From: Gammaproteobacteria bacterium
GTDB taxonomy: Bacteria > Pseudomonadota > Gammaproteobacteria > Pseudomonadales > Alcanivoracaceae
DNA length: 64,000 nt
Assembly (NCBI GenBank): GCA_018067045.1
Contig: JAGPVL010000004.1
Location: forward strand, 62,001 to 126,000
Direction: 5' to 3'
Shown: positions 42,007-50,235 of the stretch, piece by piece
How the letters are laid out: each line of letters begins with the position of its first letter
Numbering within the stretch: position 1 is the stretch's first letter
Position numbers and translations under genes: made by a program
Notes under the pieces: model-generated
The model's input: the letters and a program-made list of their open reading frames with translations, nothing else
Told to the model about the DNA's origin: nothing
Database searches by the model: none

Positions 42007-43029
42007 TTAATCGGTATTTAATTTATTCACGTACGCGCTGGGGGTAAGTCCCTCGCTGCGTTTGAACGCGCGGGTAAAATTCGCTGAGTCACCATAGCCA
42101 AGACGGTAGGCCGTTTCGGTAACGCTCATTTTGTCACGGCATAGGTACTGTTTTGCTAGGGTCATTCGTGAAGCATTAAGAATGTCGCGAAAGCAGGCGC
42201 CTTCTTCTTGCAAGCGACGGTGTATTGTTCTGGTGGAGAGGTAATACTGCTCTGCGATTTCATCGATACTGGGCGCACGCGCGGGTTGCGTTAAAAGCAT
42301 TGAATAGATACGGCTGCTCAGGGATGTTTGCTTTTCGAGGCGCTGCATTTCTTCTTCGCAGGCGTGTATGGCTTGCAGGCGAGCCTGCTCGTCGGCAAGT
42401 ACCATGGTTGTATCTAGGCTGCTTAGGGGGATGCAAATACTATTGCGCAGTCTATTAAAGGCAACATGGGTCGTAGGGCTTTCAAGTCGTGAGGCAATGT
42501 CTTCATCGGGCGGCTGAGACCAATTTATTTCCACCACTGCGTCATTGCCTAGTAGAAAGCGCGTCATGATATAGACGCTACACAACACGGTTTGGATAAG
42601 CATGCGTTCTGTTAAAGGAGCAACGCCAGGTTGTGCTGTGACGTAGGAGTGGCATTTTTGTTGCCGTTCATCTTCATGCTTTTCAATTGTGATTAGGCCC
42701 GTCACCAACGGCAGATAGCGAATCATCTGACCGAGTGCTTCGCGGACATTGCGTGCCGTAAGGCCGGCGTAGCCGAGCGGGCCGTGCGCTGCGAAATTTA
42801 GGTTTAAGCCAAGATCGAGGCCAAGTAAACGATTGCCGGTGACGGCGTTAGCATTGCTAAAAAGCTTTTCCAGTTGCAGTTGAGAAAGGTAGGGCGGGTT
42901 ATTGCCAAATTGTTTGGGCTCTAGGCCTGTGCCGTGGAGCAGGTTCTCGGCAGTGGCGCCCTGTGCAGACATGACTTCCAGCCATGGCAGAAAGTAGCGT
43001 CCTGAGGTGAGGCCGGCAGATAAGGTCAT
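42007..43029 (-). CDS. AraC-family transcriptional regulator
   Basis: A 340-residue one-component regulator of the same subfamily as the protein at 11276. The N-terminal AraC-N-like domain (GRYFLPWLEVMSAQGATAEN, NFAAHGPLGYAGLTARNVRE) is followed by a C-terminal double helix-turn-helix (SIDEIAEQYYLSTRTIHRRL and MSVTETAYRLGYGDSANFTR, AFKRSEGLTPSAYV). It is convergent with the DUF1631 gene and lies downstream of, and in the same direction as, the haloalkane dehalogenase gene with 190 bp between. It has no divergent neighbour, so targets cannot be assigned; the dehalogenase is one candidate. Confidence 0.88.
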   Translation of the reverse strand: MTLSAGLTSGRYFLPWLEVMSAQGATAENLLHGTGLEPKQFGNNPPYLSQLQLEKLFSNANAVTGNRLLGLDLGLNLNFAAHGPLGYAGLTARNVREALGQMIRYLPLVTGLITIEKHEDERQQKCHSYVTAQPGVAPLTERMLIQTVLCSVYIMTRFLLGNDAVVEINWSQPPDEDIASRLESPTTHVAFNRLRNSICIPLSSLDTTMVLADEQARLQAIHACEEEMQRLEKQTSLSSRIYSMLLTQPARAPSIDEIAEQYYLSTRTIHRRLQEEGACFRDILNASRMTLAKQYLCRDKMSVTETAYRLGYGDSANFTRAFKRSEGLTPSAYVNKLNTD

Positions 43030-43177
43030 AGAGGTTCTTTTGTGGGTGCTTTTTTCAAGTGTCCGAAAATGATAGCTCTATGTCAAATCGCGACCTGCTA
43101 AAGCACCTGCAATTTGCCATTATCGTAATCTCATGACGTGATGTATTGATTTTCTTGAACGGTTTGAAGCAGTTAAT

Positions 43178-43204
43178 AGGCACCCCTAGGGGTGCCTTTT
43201 CTTT
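43178..43204 (+). terminator. Orphan terminator-like hairpin on the + strand
   Basis: The perfect palindrome AGGCACCCCTAGGGGTGCCT (43178-43197) is followed by TTTTCTTT on the + strand only. Both flanking genes are on the - strand, and on that strand the hairpin is followed by ATTAACTGC, not a T run. So it best fits a + strand transcript that begins within 43030-43177; it may instead work poorly for the dehalogenase gene. Confidence 0.55.
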
Positions 43205-43219
43205 GGTTACGCCGTCCGT

Positions 43220-44155
43220 TTACGGGTTATCTTGAATAAATTGATTGATCACCTGCGCCAGTTTTTCGCCTTGATCTTCCTGAAGAAAATGCCCCGCCTC
43301 GTCGATATCCTGATGCGGCTGATCTGCAGCCCCCGGAATTAATAACTGAAAGAGCAAAACCAGTGGAGACATGATCGGGTCTTTCGTGCCAAACGCGCAT
43401 AAAAATGGCTTGTTCCAGCGTAATAATTTTTTCCAGATACGTTTATTTTCTGTCATTTCAGTCATGACTAGGCGCGGGAATACTTTTGCGCCTGCCATGT
43501 ATTTTCGGCTTGGATAGGGGGCGTCGTAGGCGGTCTGAACGTCCGCGGGTAATTTGTTATAGGTGCCAAGTTGGAGAACCTGGCTTGCCCGCCAGAACGG
43601 GTTAATTTGCGAAAATAAATACCAAGCACCAAAGCCGAGAGAGGTACGCAGTAGATTTGTGCGGCCAAATCGATGGGCGAGATTAGGGTGGCGTAGCGGG
43701 AAGCCGGGTAGCATGGTATTGGCAGCGACAATGCCCCGAAAGCGAGATTCATGGTCGGCGGCAATACGTAGACCAATTAGCCCGCCCCAGTCCTGACAGA
43801 ATAGCGTGATGTTATGAATGTCTAGTGCGCCGATCAGTGCCGATACTGTTCGAATATGAAAATTTGCGCTGTAGTCGTGCTGACTTAGCAGCTTGTCTGA
43901 GCGGCCAAAGCCAATCAGATCCGGTGCAATCACACGGTGCCCTGCGGCGACTAAAAGCGGAATCATTTTGCGGTACAGATAGCTCCAGCTTGGCTCGCCG
44001 TGCAATAACAGAACGACGGCGCCATCACGCGGACCTTCATCGAGGTAATGCATGCGCAGGCCTTCCACCTGAAAGTAGTGCGGGGCAAAGTTGTACCCAG
44101 GCAGGTTGGTAAAACGTTCATCGGGGGTGCGGATAAAGGGCAGGCTGGACGACAT
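43220..44155 (-). CDS. Haloalkane dehalogenase (alpha/beta hydrolase, HLD-I-like)
   Basis: Hydrolytic enzyme cleaving carbon-halogen bonds to give alcohols. The 311-residue protein has the oxyanion segment LLHGEPSWSYLYRKMIPLL, the nucleophile elbow TLFCQDWGGLIGLRIAADH (Asp followed by the halide-binding Trp), the cap domain with PFWRASQVLQ, the acid FGTKDPIMSPLV and the catalytic His in DEAGHFLQED. This D-D-H arrangement with a late acid fits subfamily I (DhlA/DmbB type). GAGGAG six bases before the ATG. Physiological substrate unknown; epoxide hydrolases share the fold but use tyrosines and HGFPE-type motifs, making that less likely. Confidence 0.85.
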   Translation of the reverse strand: MSSSLPFIRTPDERFTNLPGYNFAPHYFQVEGLRMHYLDEGPRDGAVVLLLHGEPSWSYLYRKMIPLLVAAGHRVIAPDLIGFGRSDKLLSQHDYSANFHIRTVSALIGALDIHNITLFCQDWGGLIGLRIAADHESRFRGIVAANTMLPGFPLRHPNLAHRFGRTNLLRTSLGFGAWYLFSQINPFWRASQVLQLGTYNKLPADVQTAYDAPYPSRKYMAGAKVFPRLVMTEMTENKRIWKKLLRWNKPFLCAFGTKDPIMSPLVLLFQLLIPGAADQPHQDIDEAGHFLQEDQGEKLAQVINQFIQDNP

Positions 44156-44345
44156 ATAAACTCCTCAGGCTGGCGTCCATACTAACGCGATGAGAGGGGA
44201 TGTGTGTAGCGACCCCTGAAGAACTTCTTGTGGACTCGTCGTTGCAATTTTTCGACGTGTATCGGCACGTCTTAAAATAGCGCCTAGATTGCGGACTATC
44301 CTGAAGGCTAGAGCGGATAGGGCGCTGTGCAGGGACTCCCTTGTT

Positions 44346-46322
44346 TTAGTCGTTTGCCCGAGATTTGGCCGATGACGTTTCATTATCAAGAAGGCTTTCG
44401 ACACGATTGCGGCCATTACCTTTCGCGTTGTACAGCGCTTGGTCTGCAGTTTGGACCAGATGCGTGACGTATTCTGGAGACGTTGGTATGTGGCTGGTGA
44501 CACCGAGGCTAGCGGTAATAGGGATGCGCTGACCATTGACCATAAAGGGTTCGTTGGCAATGCTGGCACAAATGCGCTCGGCTACCGCGAGCGCGCCATC
44601 AAGCTCCGTTTCCGGGAGTAGAACGCAAAACTCTTCACCGCCATATCGCGCGACAATGTCGGAATCGCGCATATCTGCTTGGGCTAATAGAGAAGCGACG
44701 GTGCGCAGTGCCTCATCGCCAATCAGGTGGCCATAGGTATCGTTAAACTTCTTAAAATGATCAATATCAATAAAGATCAAGGAAATCGGATGTTGGTAAC
44801 GAAAGCAGCGCACATATTCTTGGTTACTATTTTCGTCAAAGTAACGCCGATTTTTTAGGCCGGTAAGGTCGTCGGTTGAGCTCATTTCTTGCAATATATT
44901 GTTGGCTTCGCGCAATGCTTCAGTGCGATCTTGGACTTTAATCTCTAGCTCTTTGTTTGCTAGTCGTTGTGCGTTTAGAGCCTCTTCTTTAGCTGCACGC
45001 GCGGCACGTTCATGATTGAGCGTTTCGAGCTGTGCTTCGAAGCGGTTGCGTTTTTCTTCGTTAATACGATGGGCGATTGCGAAGGATAGCAGCGCAACAA
45101 GCATGCTGGATCCAATCTGCACCGCATTATCGGTGAAACCATTTTTGGGAATATAGGAAAATTTATTGCCAGCGAGAATGATGCCGCTAATGAAAAGCGA
45201 ACTCCACGCGAGTAGGTAGTGTCGCGCTGCGCTTTCTTTTGCCATCCAGCCATGGATTCCGACTAGCAGTGCCCCGACACACGCAAATACAGAACCGCCG
45301 ATTACGAAGACCAACATCTTTGTATAGGGCGCGGTAAGAGAAGAAACAATCATGACGATGGAAAGAATATAGTTGCTTGCAATGCCGTAGCGGATAAGAG
45401 GTGGTCGTTCGCGGTTGTCGCTTTTCAGGAACCGATAGGTAAACAGTATTGCAAAGAAAACGGCCATGGATAGAAAGAAGCCGATGCTTTGGCCGTTCCA
45501 TTTTGGCGAATTCGGCCACAGATACTGATAAGAGTAGCCGGTCAGTGATGCCACGAATAGAGCGATGCAGGCAACAAATCCGACGTAGTGAATAAAGGAT
45601 CGATCGCGCAGGCCAAAGTACATAAATAGGTTGTAAACCATCATGATCAGCATGGCGCCAAAATACAGGCCGAAGCTCAACTGACGCAGCTGATCGGAGG
45701 CGGAAAAAGCAGCAGGTTTCCATAGCGTGAGTGGTAACTGCACCACGCCGCTGGTGCGAACATGCAGATAAACTGACAACGTTTTCTCCGCAGGCCAGTT
45801 TATCGGGAGAACAAAATTATGGTGATCGATGGGGCGTTGATGAAAGGGGTAATGGTCGCCCATATCAAAGTGTTGAATGATTTTACCGTGATCAACGAGA
45901 TAGACGTTAATGTAGTCGAGAGAGGAATAGGCCAGCTCGATCAACAACAACTGCTCTTTGCTGGCGGTGCTAGTCGCATCAAAGCGAAACCACCAGTTGT
46001 CGGCGCTCAGTCCTAAGCTGACGGAATCTTGTTTTGACTGCTTCCATTGTGTGGCGGCCATAGCAGATTGAATGCTGAGGCTGCCTGCTTTGTCGTGGAG
46101 TATTTCCAGTTCTGTGCCGAGGTTATATTCACTTTGAGCGTCGGTCACCACGACGGTGCCCCCGTGCGCGATACCGGCAAGAGCCGAAGTGACGGTGAGG
46201 ACAAATGTGATAAATGTGGCGCTCACAGCGTGGAGAATAGCTGGGCGCGTGGCACGGTGTCGTATAGCCACATTACTGAATCGACTCTTTAACATTATGA
46301 TATCAAAGATCTTTTTCATCAT
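44346..46322 (-). CDS. 7TMR-DISM diguanylate cyclase
   Basis: Membrane sensor making cyclic-di-GMP. The ~658-residue protein has a signal-anchor-like N-terminus (ISO-hydrophobic about 28-52), an extracellular 7TMR-DISMED2 carbohydrate-binding-like domain (about 60-190, with WWFRFDATSTASKEQLLLIE), seven transmembrane helices (about 200-410), a coiled coil, and a C-terminal GGDEF domain: DDLTGLKNRRYFDE, FIDIDHFKKFNDTYGHLIGD and the catalytic ARYGGEEFCVLLPE. The inhibitory I-site RDSD lies five residues before GGEEF, so product feedback is likely. The ATG at 46322 is the earliest ATG; the ribosome site is poor and ATG 46295 is possible. Together with the PilZ protein it indicates c-di-GMP signalling. 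Confidence 0.9.
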   Translation of the reverse strand: MMKKIFDIIMLKSRFSNVAIRHRATRPAILHAVSATFITFVLTVTSALAGIAHGGTVVVTDAQSEYNLGTELEILHDKAGSLSIQSAMAATQWKQSKQDSVSLGLSADNWWFRFDATSTASKEQLLLIELAYSSLDYINVYLVDHGKIIQHFDMGDHYPFHQRPIDHHNFVLPINWPAEKTLSVYLHVRTSGVVQLPLTLWKPAAFSASDQLRQLSFGLYFGAMLIMMVYNLFMYFGLRDRSFIHYVGFVACIALFVASLTGYSYQYLWPNSPKWNGQSIGFFLSMAVFFAILFTYRFLKSDNRERPPLIRYGIASNYILSIVMIVSSLTAPYTKMLVFVIGGSVFACVGALLVGIHGWMAKESAARHYLLAWSSLFISGIILAGNKFSYIPKNGFTDNAVQIGSSMLVALLSFAIAHRINEEKRNRFEAQLETLNHERAARAAKEEALNAQRLANKELEIKVQDRTEALREANNILQEMSSTDDLTGLKNRRYFDENSNQEYVRCFRYQHPISLIFIDIDHFKKFNDTYGHLIGDEALRTVASLLAQADMRDSDIVARYGGEEFCVLLPETELDGALAVAERICASIANEPFMVNGQRIPITASLGVTSHIPTSPEYVTHLVQTADQALYNAKGNGRNRVESLLDNETSSAKSRAND

Positions 46323-46738
46323 TTGCTGCAAGACTGGCTGTTGTTATTGTTAGGCTAGTCGGTGAGCTCAGGCTATCCGGTAGCACTTTTAACGCACCTG
46401 TTGATGCTCTGATAGGTAATAATGCGTATTTAATAAACTGATAGCAAACTGACCCGACGAACGTACTGCTGTCGTATTCGAGTAGTGTGTCCAAGGCTGG
46501 CAAACGCACAAATAGCGAGCATTGCTTAGCTGAGCAAAATGACCTGAAATGAGGGCGTATCCGGAAGAGATACTCTCTACTGTCTCTGCCTCAACGTATG
46601 CGCCCTCATTCATTGCGTATGCGCTAAACACTATAAAGCCAAAGCAATGCGTCGATGATCTGATTTAGGCGACGGCCAACTAGGGCTTGGCGTCCCATTT
46701 CCGCCGATCCCACCAAAATGAAAGAAGGTGCTAGATCC
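46323..46738. other. Intergenic region between the diguanylate cyclase and the BVMO
   Basis: These 416 bp separate two divergent genes and hold no convincing gene. The notable content is the compound inverted repeat at 46548-46610 (own entry). The ribosome site AAGAAGGTG (46722-46730) belongs to the monooxygenase gene. An AT-rich patch near 46423-46440 (AATGCGTATTTAATAAAC) may be promoter sequence for the cyclase. Confidence 0.5.
46548..46610. repeat. Compound inverted repeat (outer stem plus inner hairpin)
   Basis: The outer arms AATGAGGGCG (46548-46557) and CGCCCTCATT (46601-46610) are perfect and extend about three pairs inward with one G-U. Inside is a second hairpin AGAGA-TAC-TCTCT (46566-46578). 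No T run follows on either strand, so it does not look like a terminator. It lies 128 bp before the monooxygenase ATG. Confidence 0.55.
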
Positions 46739-48235
46739 ATGAATTCGAAAGTATCAGTCGGTGATGCCGTGCAGGCGGATCATGAAGTAATCATTATCGG
46801 TAGCGGCTTCTCTGGCGTAAATGCGGCGATTCGGCTCAAGGAAGAAGGCATTGAGAATTTTGTTGTGCTTGAGAGGGCGCACGATGTTGGCGGTACATGG
46901 CGTGACAATACCTATCCAGGCTGCGCATGCGATGTGCCGTCACACCTGTATTCGTATTCGTTTGAGCAAAATCCTAATTGGAGTCGCGCCTATTCTGGTT
47001 ACAGTGAAATCCAACATTACATTCGTCACTGTGCCGAGAAGTATGGTGTGATGCCCCATTTACGTTTTGGTGTGGAAGTGACCGGTGCTCAGTATGACGA
47101 GGGCACAGGTATCTGGACGATAAAAAAAGAAACCGGCGAAAGCCTGACGGCCAAATCAGTGATTAGCGCTGTCGGTGGATTAGTGAATCCTCGCTGGCCA
47201 AACTTTAAGGGAATGGATTCTTTTAAGGGAGACATTTTCCATACTGCACGCTGGAATCACGACGTTGACCTAGCCGGTAAACGCGTTGCTGTTGTGGGTA
47301 CCGGTGCGAGTGCGATTCAAGTGGTGCCTTCTATTCAAGAGAAGGTCGGCTCGTTGACGTTATTTCAGCGTAGCGCGCCTTGGATATTGCCGAAGCCAAA
47401 CGCCGCTGTTAGTGATAAAACGAAAAAACTGTTCAAGCGCTTCCCGCTTGCCCAGCGAATGGTGCGAAATAGCATTCTATTTTTATCGGAAGCGATTTTT
47501 GCGCCGTTGGTTATTTTGGACACGCCACTACAAAATGTTCTGCAAAAGATTGCCTCTGGTCTGATCAAACGGCAGGTGAAAGATCCTGTGTTGCGCGCCA
47601 AAGTCACGCCGGATTTCCATATTGGTTGTAAGCGCGTTTTGTTTGCCAGTGATTATTATCCGGCCTTGTGTCAGCCTCATGTTGATGTGGTGACGGATGG
47701 TATTTCAGGCTTTACTGAAACAGGCATCATCACGGCAGATGGTCGAGAGTTAGAGTTTGATGTGGTTGTTTTGGCGACCGGCTTTAGCGTAGATATTGCC
47801 AATGCACCGTTTGATATTGTTGGTGAGGGGGATGAGCCGTTGTCGACAATATGGGGTCGTGCAGGCGGTAAGGCCTATAAGGGAATCACGGTTCCGCAGT
47901 TGCCGAACTGGTATTTGATGCTGGGGCCAAATACTGGGCCGGGGCATACCTCGGTGCTGATCTATACCGAGGCGCAAGCGGATTATATTGTTCAGGCAAT
48001 TAAGACAAAGCGCGAGAATAACCTGAAGCAGCTAAGCGTTAAGGCGGATGTGCTTTCGCGTTATCATACGCGTGTACAAGGGCGCATGAAGTACACCTCT
48101 TGGACATCAGGTTGCCAAAGCTGGTACCTCGATGAACATGGCGAGAACCATACCTTGTTCCCAGGTTTGGCGTCGGAGTATGCGTTAAGTGTGAGGCACT
48201 TTAAGTTGTCTGAATACGATGTAAAGCCGGCCTAA
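46739..48235 (+). CDS. Flavin-containing monooxygenase, Baeyer-Villiger type
   Basis: NADPH- and FAD-dependent oxygenase that inserts oxygen into ketones to give esters or lactones. The 498-residue protein has two Rossmann motifs, IIGSGFSG (19-26) and VVGTGASA (186-192). Between them is the Baeyer-Villiger fingerprint F162-K-G-D-I-F-H168-T-A-R-W172, followed here by Asn where many members have Pro or Asp. DVGGTWRDNTYPGCACDVPS and the C-terminal KYTSWTSGCQSWYLDEHGEN are typical of this group, close to 'NAD(P)/FAD-dependent oxidoreductase' BVMOs of hydrocarbon degraders. AAGAAGG upstream of ATG 46739 selects this start over ATG 46718. Substrate unknown. Downstream lies a REP array. Confidence 0.9.
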   Translation: MNSKVSVGDAVQADHEVIIIGSGFSGVNAAIRLKEEGIENFVVLERAHDVGGTWRDNTYPGCACDVPSHLYSYSFEQNPNWSRAYSGYSEIQHYIRHCAEKYGVMPHLRFGVEVTGAQYDEGTGIWTIKKETGESLTAKSVISAVGGLVNPRWPNFKGMDSFKGDIFHTARWNHDVDLAGKRVAVVGTGASAIQVVPSIQEKVGSLTLFQRSAPWILPKPNAAVSDKTKKLFKRFPLAQRMVRNSILFLSEAIFAPLVILDTPLQNVLQKIASGLIKRQVKDPVLRAKVTPDFHIGCKRVLFASDYYPALCQPHVDVVTDGISGFTETGIITADGRELEFDVVVLATGFSVDIANAPFDIVGEGDEPLSTIWGRAGGKAYKGITVPQLPNWYLMLGPNTGPGHTSVLIYTEAQADYIVQAIKTKRENNLKQLSVKADVLSRYHTRVQGRMKYTSWTSGCQSWYLDEHGENHTLFPGLASEYALSVRHFKLSEYDVKPA

Positions 48236-48263
48236 GGTTTCCCTTCGTTCTACCTCTGTAGAG

Positions 48264-48480
48264 AGGCTGCTTGTAGGTAATCGGTTTTGGTTTTTCTCTG
48301 GCGCTGATCGCTTGCAAGCAAGCTCCCACAAAAACATCAAGTCGTGCTGCCTTGTAGAAGCCTGCTTGAAGGTAATTGGTTTTGATTTAGAGCCAATCGC
48401 TTGCAAGCAAACTTCCACAAAAAAATATCAAACCGCGCTGCCTTGTGGGAGGTTGCTTGCAGGCGAAAGCGGCCCGGTCG
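48264..48480. repeat. Tandem array of REP-containing ~93-bp units (about 2.3 copies)
   Basis: Unit 1 starts at 48264 (AGGCTGCTTGTAGGTAATCG), unit 2 at 48359 (AGCCTGCTTGAAGGTAATTG) and a partial third at 48450 (AGGTTGCTTGCAGG), giving periods of 95 and 91 bp. Each full unit contains a palindrome ATCGCTTGCAAGCAAGCTCC (or the variant AAACTTCC) followed by CACAAAAA, an ATCAA box and CGCGCTGCCTTGT or its variant. In reverse complement this matches the single elements at 2264-2325 and 9443-9482. It sits between convergent genes. No coding content. Confidence 0.72.
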
Positions 48481-48495
48481 TCAGAAAACACTCTG

Positions 48496-50085
48496 TTATT
48501 CCGTTGACATCATCATGTACGGCAGCAGGTAGCGGGTTACATCCAAGCGCGGTTGATAGTGTAGAAACATCCCGCCTAGGGTGCCGAAGACGCGCGCCAG
48601 AAGAATAAATTCTGCTGGCATTTTCTCCACAGGGTCCAATGTTGCCTGATCAAACAGTCCTTTTGCTTTTTCCATTAGATCGTCCGGCGTTGGCCAGACA
48701 AAACCTTGCTCATTAATTTCGCTTAGCATGTTACGTATTTGCTGCAATATGGCATCGTTGAAGGCCAATAACGTGTCGGGTTTACCGCTTCGCGTTTTAA
48801 ATCCAAGCTCCATTAATACACGTGCGACGGTGTCGTTGTCGCCAATAACGGATGCTCGCAGAATCTCAAAGTAACCTTTTCGAAAGCTATCTGGCAGCTC
48901 TGCGGTACAGCCAAAATCAAGCAGGATAAGCTCACGGTCGTCGGTGACCATGATATTCCCAGGGTGTGGGTCGGCTTGAAAATAGCCGGCTTGAAGCACT
49001 TGGCGTAAATACATGTCGAGTAAACGGCCCAGCACATCAGCAAGGCCTTGCTGATCATTCTGTTGCTTCATCTCATCTAATACGTCGGTCAGCTTGCGGC
49101 CTTCTACAAACTCGCTAGTTAGAACGTGTTTGCCACAGAAACGTTTAATAGGTTTCGGCACGCGCACCCGTTCAGCTGCTTCGAGCAGAACACTTATTTT
49201 TTGCATCCAGCTAGCTTCAACGCGATAGTCGAGCTCTTGACGAACACTGCGTTGAATTTCGCTAACAATCGTGTCGAGATCTGTTGGCGGTAGCATGCCA
49301 CGTAAGCTTTCGGCGAAAACTTTTAACAGTGACATATCCAGTTCGATGATTTCTTCGAGCCCAGGTCGCTGTACTTTGACGGCCACTTCGCGGCCGTCAT
49401 GCAGACGCGCACGGTATACCTGTCCAATGCTAGCGGCGGCGATAGGCTGTTCGGAAAATTCGCTGAAAATGTCTTCTAACGGTTTGCCAAATTCTGTTTC
49501 AATCACGGCGCGCATACTGTCAAAGGGTTCTTTGCTGGCTTGATCTTGCAGGCTTGAGAGTTCGTCTACCCAAGACTCCGGCAAAATATCTGGACGACTG
49601 GACAGCAGTTGACCGATTTTTAAGAACGCTCCGCCATGTTGTAGCGAAATATCGCGAAAGCTTTGTGCACTTTTGCGATGCAGGCGATCCAGCGCGGCGG
49701 GCATCTTGCTCCGTGGAATAAACGCGGAACGGATAGACCAAAATCGATAACGTGCCGCGACGCGTGTGAGCATCCAGCCGGTCGACGATAGTCGCTGTAG
49801 CCGAGCAGGCCAGCGCTGAGCTTCTTCCGTGAGCGCTTGGTACTGTTCTGCCGCGCCTTCAACGCCGGCTTCGATAGCACGGTAAGCCTGCACCGTTTGC
49901 TCGGCTAGCGCGCGGCCTTGCCATGCAGTGCTTTCAATGGCGGAGATGGTGGCGTTGATCACGCCGAGCCAGGCACGTAGACCGCTGGCAGACGGCGCGG
50001 TTTGCTTAGGTGTTGTTTCTTCCTGAGTTGCGTGATGGTCGTTAGATGCGTAATCAGCGATGTCCGGCGGTAGCAGCGTATCCAT
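48496..50085 (-). CDS. ABC1/UbiB-family atypical protein kinase
   Basis: Member of the ancient ABC1 (ADCK/UbiB) kinase-like family linked to quinone and lipid metabolism. The 529-residue protein has the family-specific KxGQ motif GAFLKIGQLLSSRPDILPES, the alanine-rich nucleotide loop IAAASIGQVYRARL, VAVKVQRPG with the ATP-binding Lys, QADPHPGNIMV (catalytic HxxN-like) and LILLDFGCTAEL (DFG). Unlike E. coli UbiB it shows no two-helix membrane tail; it ends LDVTRYLLPYMMMSTE. AGGAG lies before ATG 50085. A palindromic operator (50101-50120) shared with the RHH gene upstream covers its promoter. It is 150 bp downstream of, and in the same direction as, that gene. Confidence 0.9.
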   Translation of the reverse strand: MDTLLPPDIADYASNDHHATQEETTPKQTAPSASGLRAWLGVINATISAIESTAWQGRALAEQTVQAYRAIEAGVEGAAEQYQALTEEAQRWPARLQRLSSTGWMLTRVAARYRFWSIRSAFIPRSKMPAALDRLHRKSAQSFRDISLQHGGAFLKIGQLLSSRPDILPESWVDELSSLQDQASKEPFDSMRAVIETEFGKPLEDIFSEFSEQPIAAASIGQVYRARLHDGREVAVKVQRPGLEEIIELDMSLLKVFAESLRGMLPPTDLDTIVSEIQRSVRQELDYRVEASWMQKISVLLEAAERVRVPKPIKRFCGKHVLTSEFVEGRKLTDVLDEMKQQNDQQGLADVLGRLLDMYLRQVLQAGYFQADPHPGNIMVTDDRELILLDFGCTAELPDSFRKGYFEILRASVIGDNDTVARVLMELGFKTRSGKPDTLLAFNDAILQQIRNMLSEINEQGFVWPTPDDLMEKAKGLFDQATLDPVEKMPAEFILLARVFGTLGGMFLHYQPRLDVTRYLLPYMMMSTE

Positions 50086-50100
50086 GTGTAGGCTCCTGTT

Positions 50101-50120
50101 TGTATTATTTTGTAGTACAT
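50101..50120. promoter_or_regulatory. Shared palindromic operator, copy 1 (ABC1 kinase promoter)
   Basis: TGTATTATTTTGTAGTACAT, read on the + strand: half-site TGTATTA and the near inverted TAGTACA with a 5-bp spacer. It lies 16-35 bases upstream of the kinase ATG. It matches copy 2 (50738-50757) at 15 of 20 positions, with all differences inside the spacer, which argues for a protein site rather than chance. Confidence 0.6.
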
Positions 50121-50235
50121 TTCTGGTTAAAAAGAAGAGCCGCGCTGGGCTCATTCTTTTCATTAGGTTTTGTCTGTCAGCGTTTAACTGTTGTTGATGC
50201 CGTTGCTGCCCCTGCAGCGGGTACTCTGCAGCGGT

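Noticed and set aside
43220-44155. Epoxide hydrolase as an alternative call for the dehalogenase-like protein
   Set aside because: The nucleophile elbow is DWGG with a following Trp and a cap Trp, and the paired epoxide-activating tyrosines were not evident; the dehalogenase fits better, though not proven.
46548-46610. Compound hairpin considered as an integron attC site
   Set aside because: No convincing RYYYAAC/GTTRRRY core pair was found and no integrase gene is present.
48264-48480. Repeat array considered as a CRISPR
   Set aside because: Units are ~93 bp, diverged along their whole length and contain a REP palindrome; there is no short conserved repeat with unique spacers and no cas genes.
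48312-48608. Open frame of 98 codons across the REP array
   Set aside because: It is made of repeat sequence and the antisense end of the ABC1 kinase gene.
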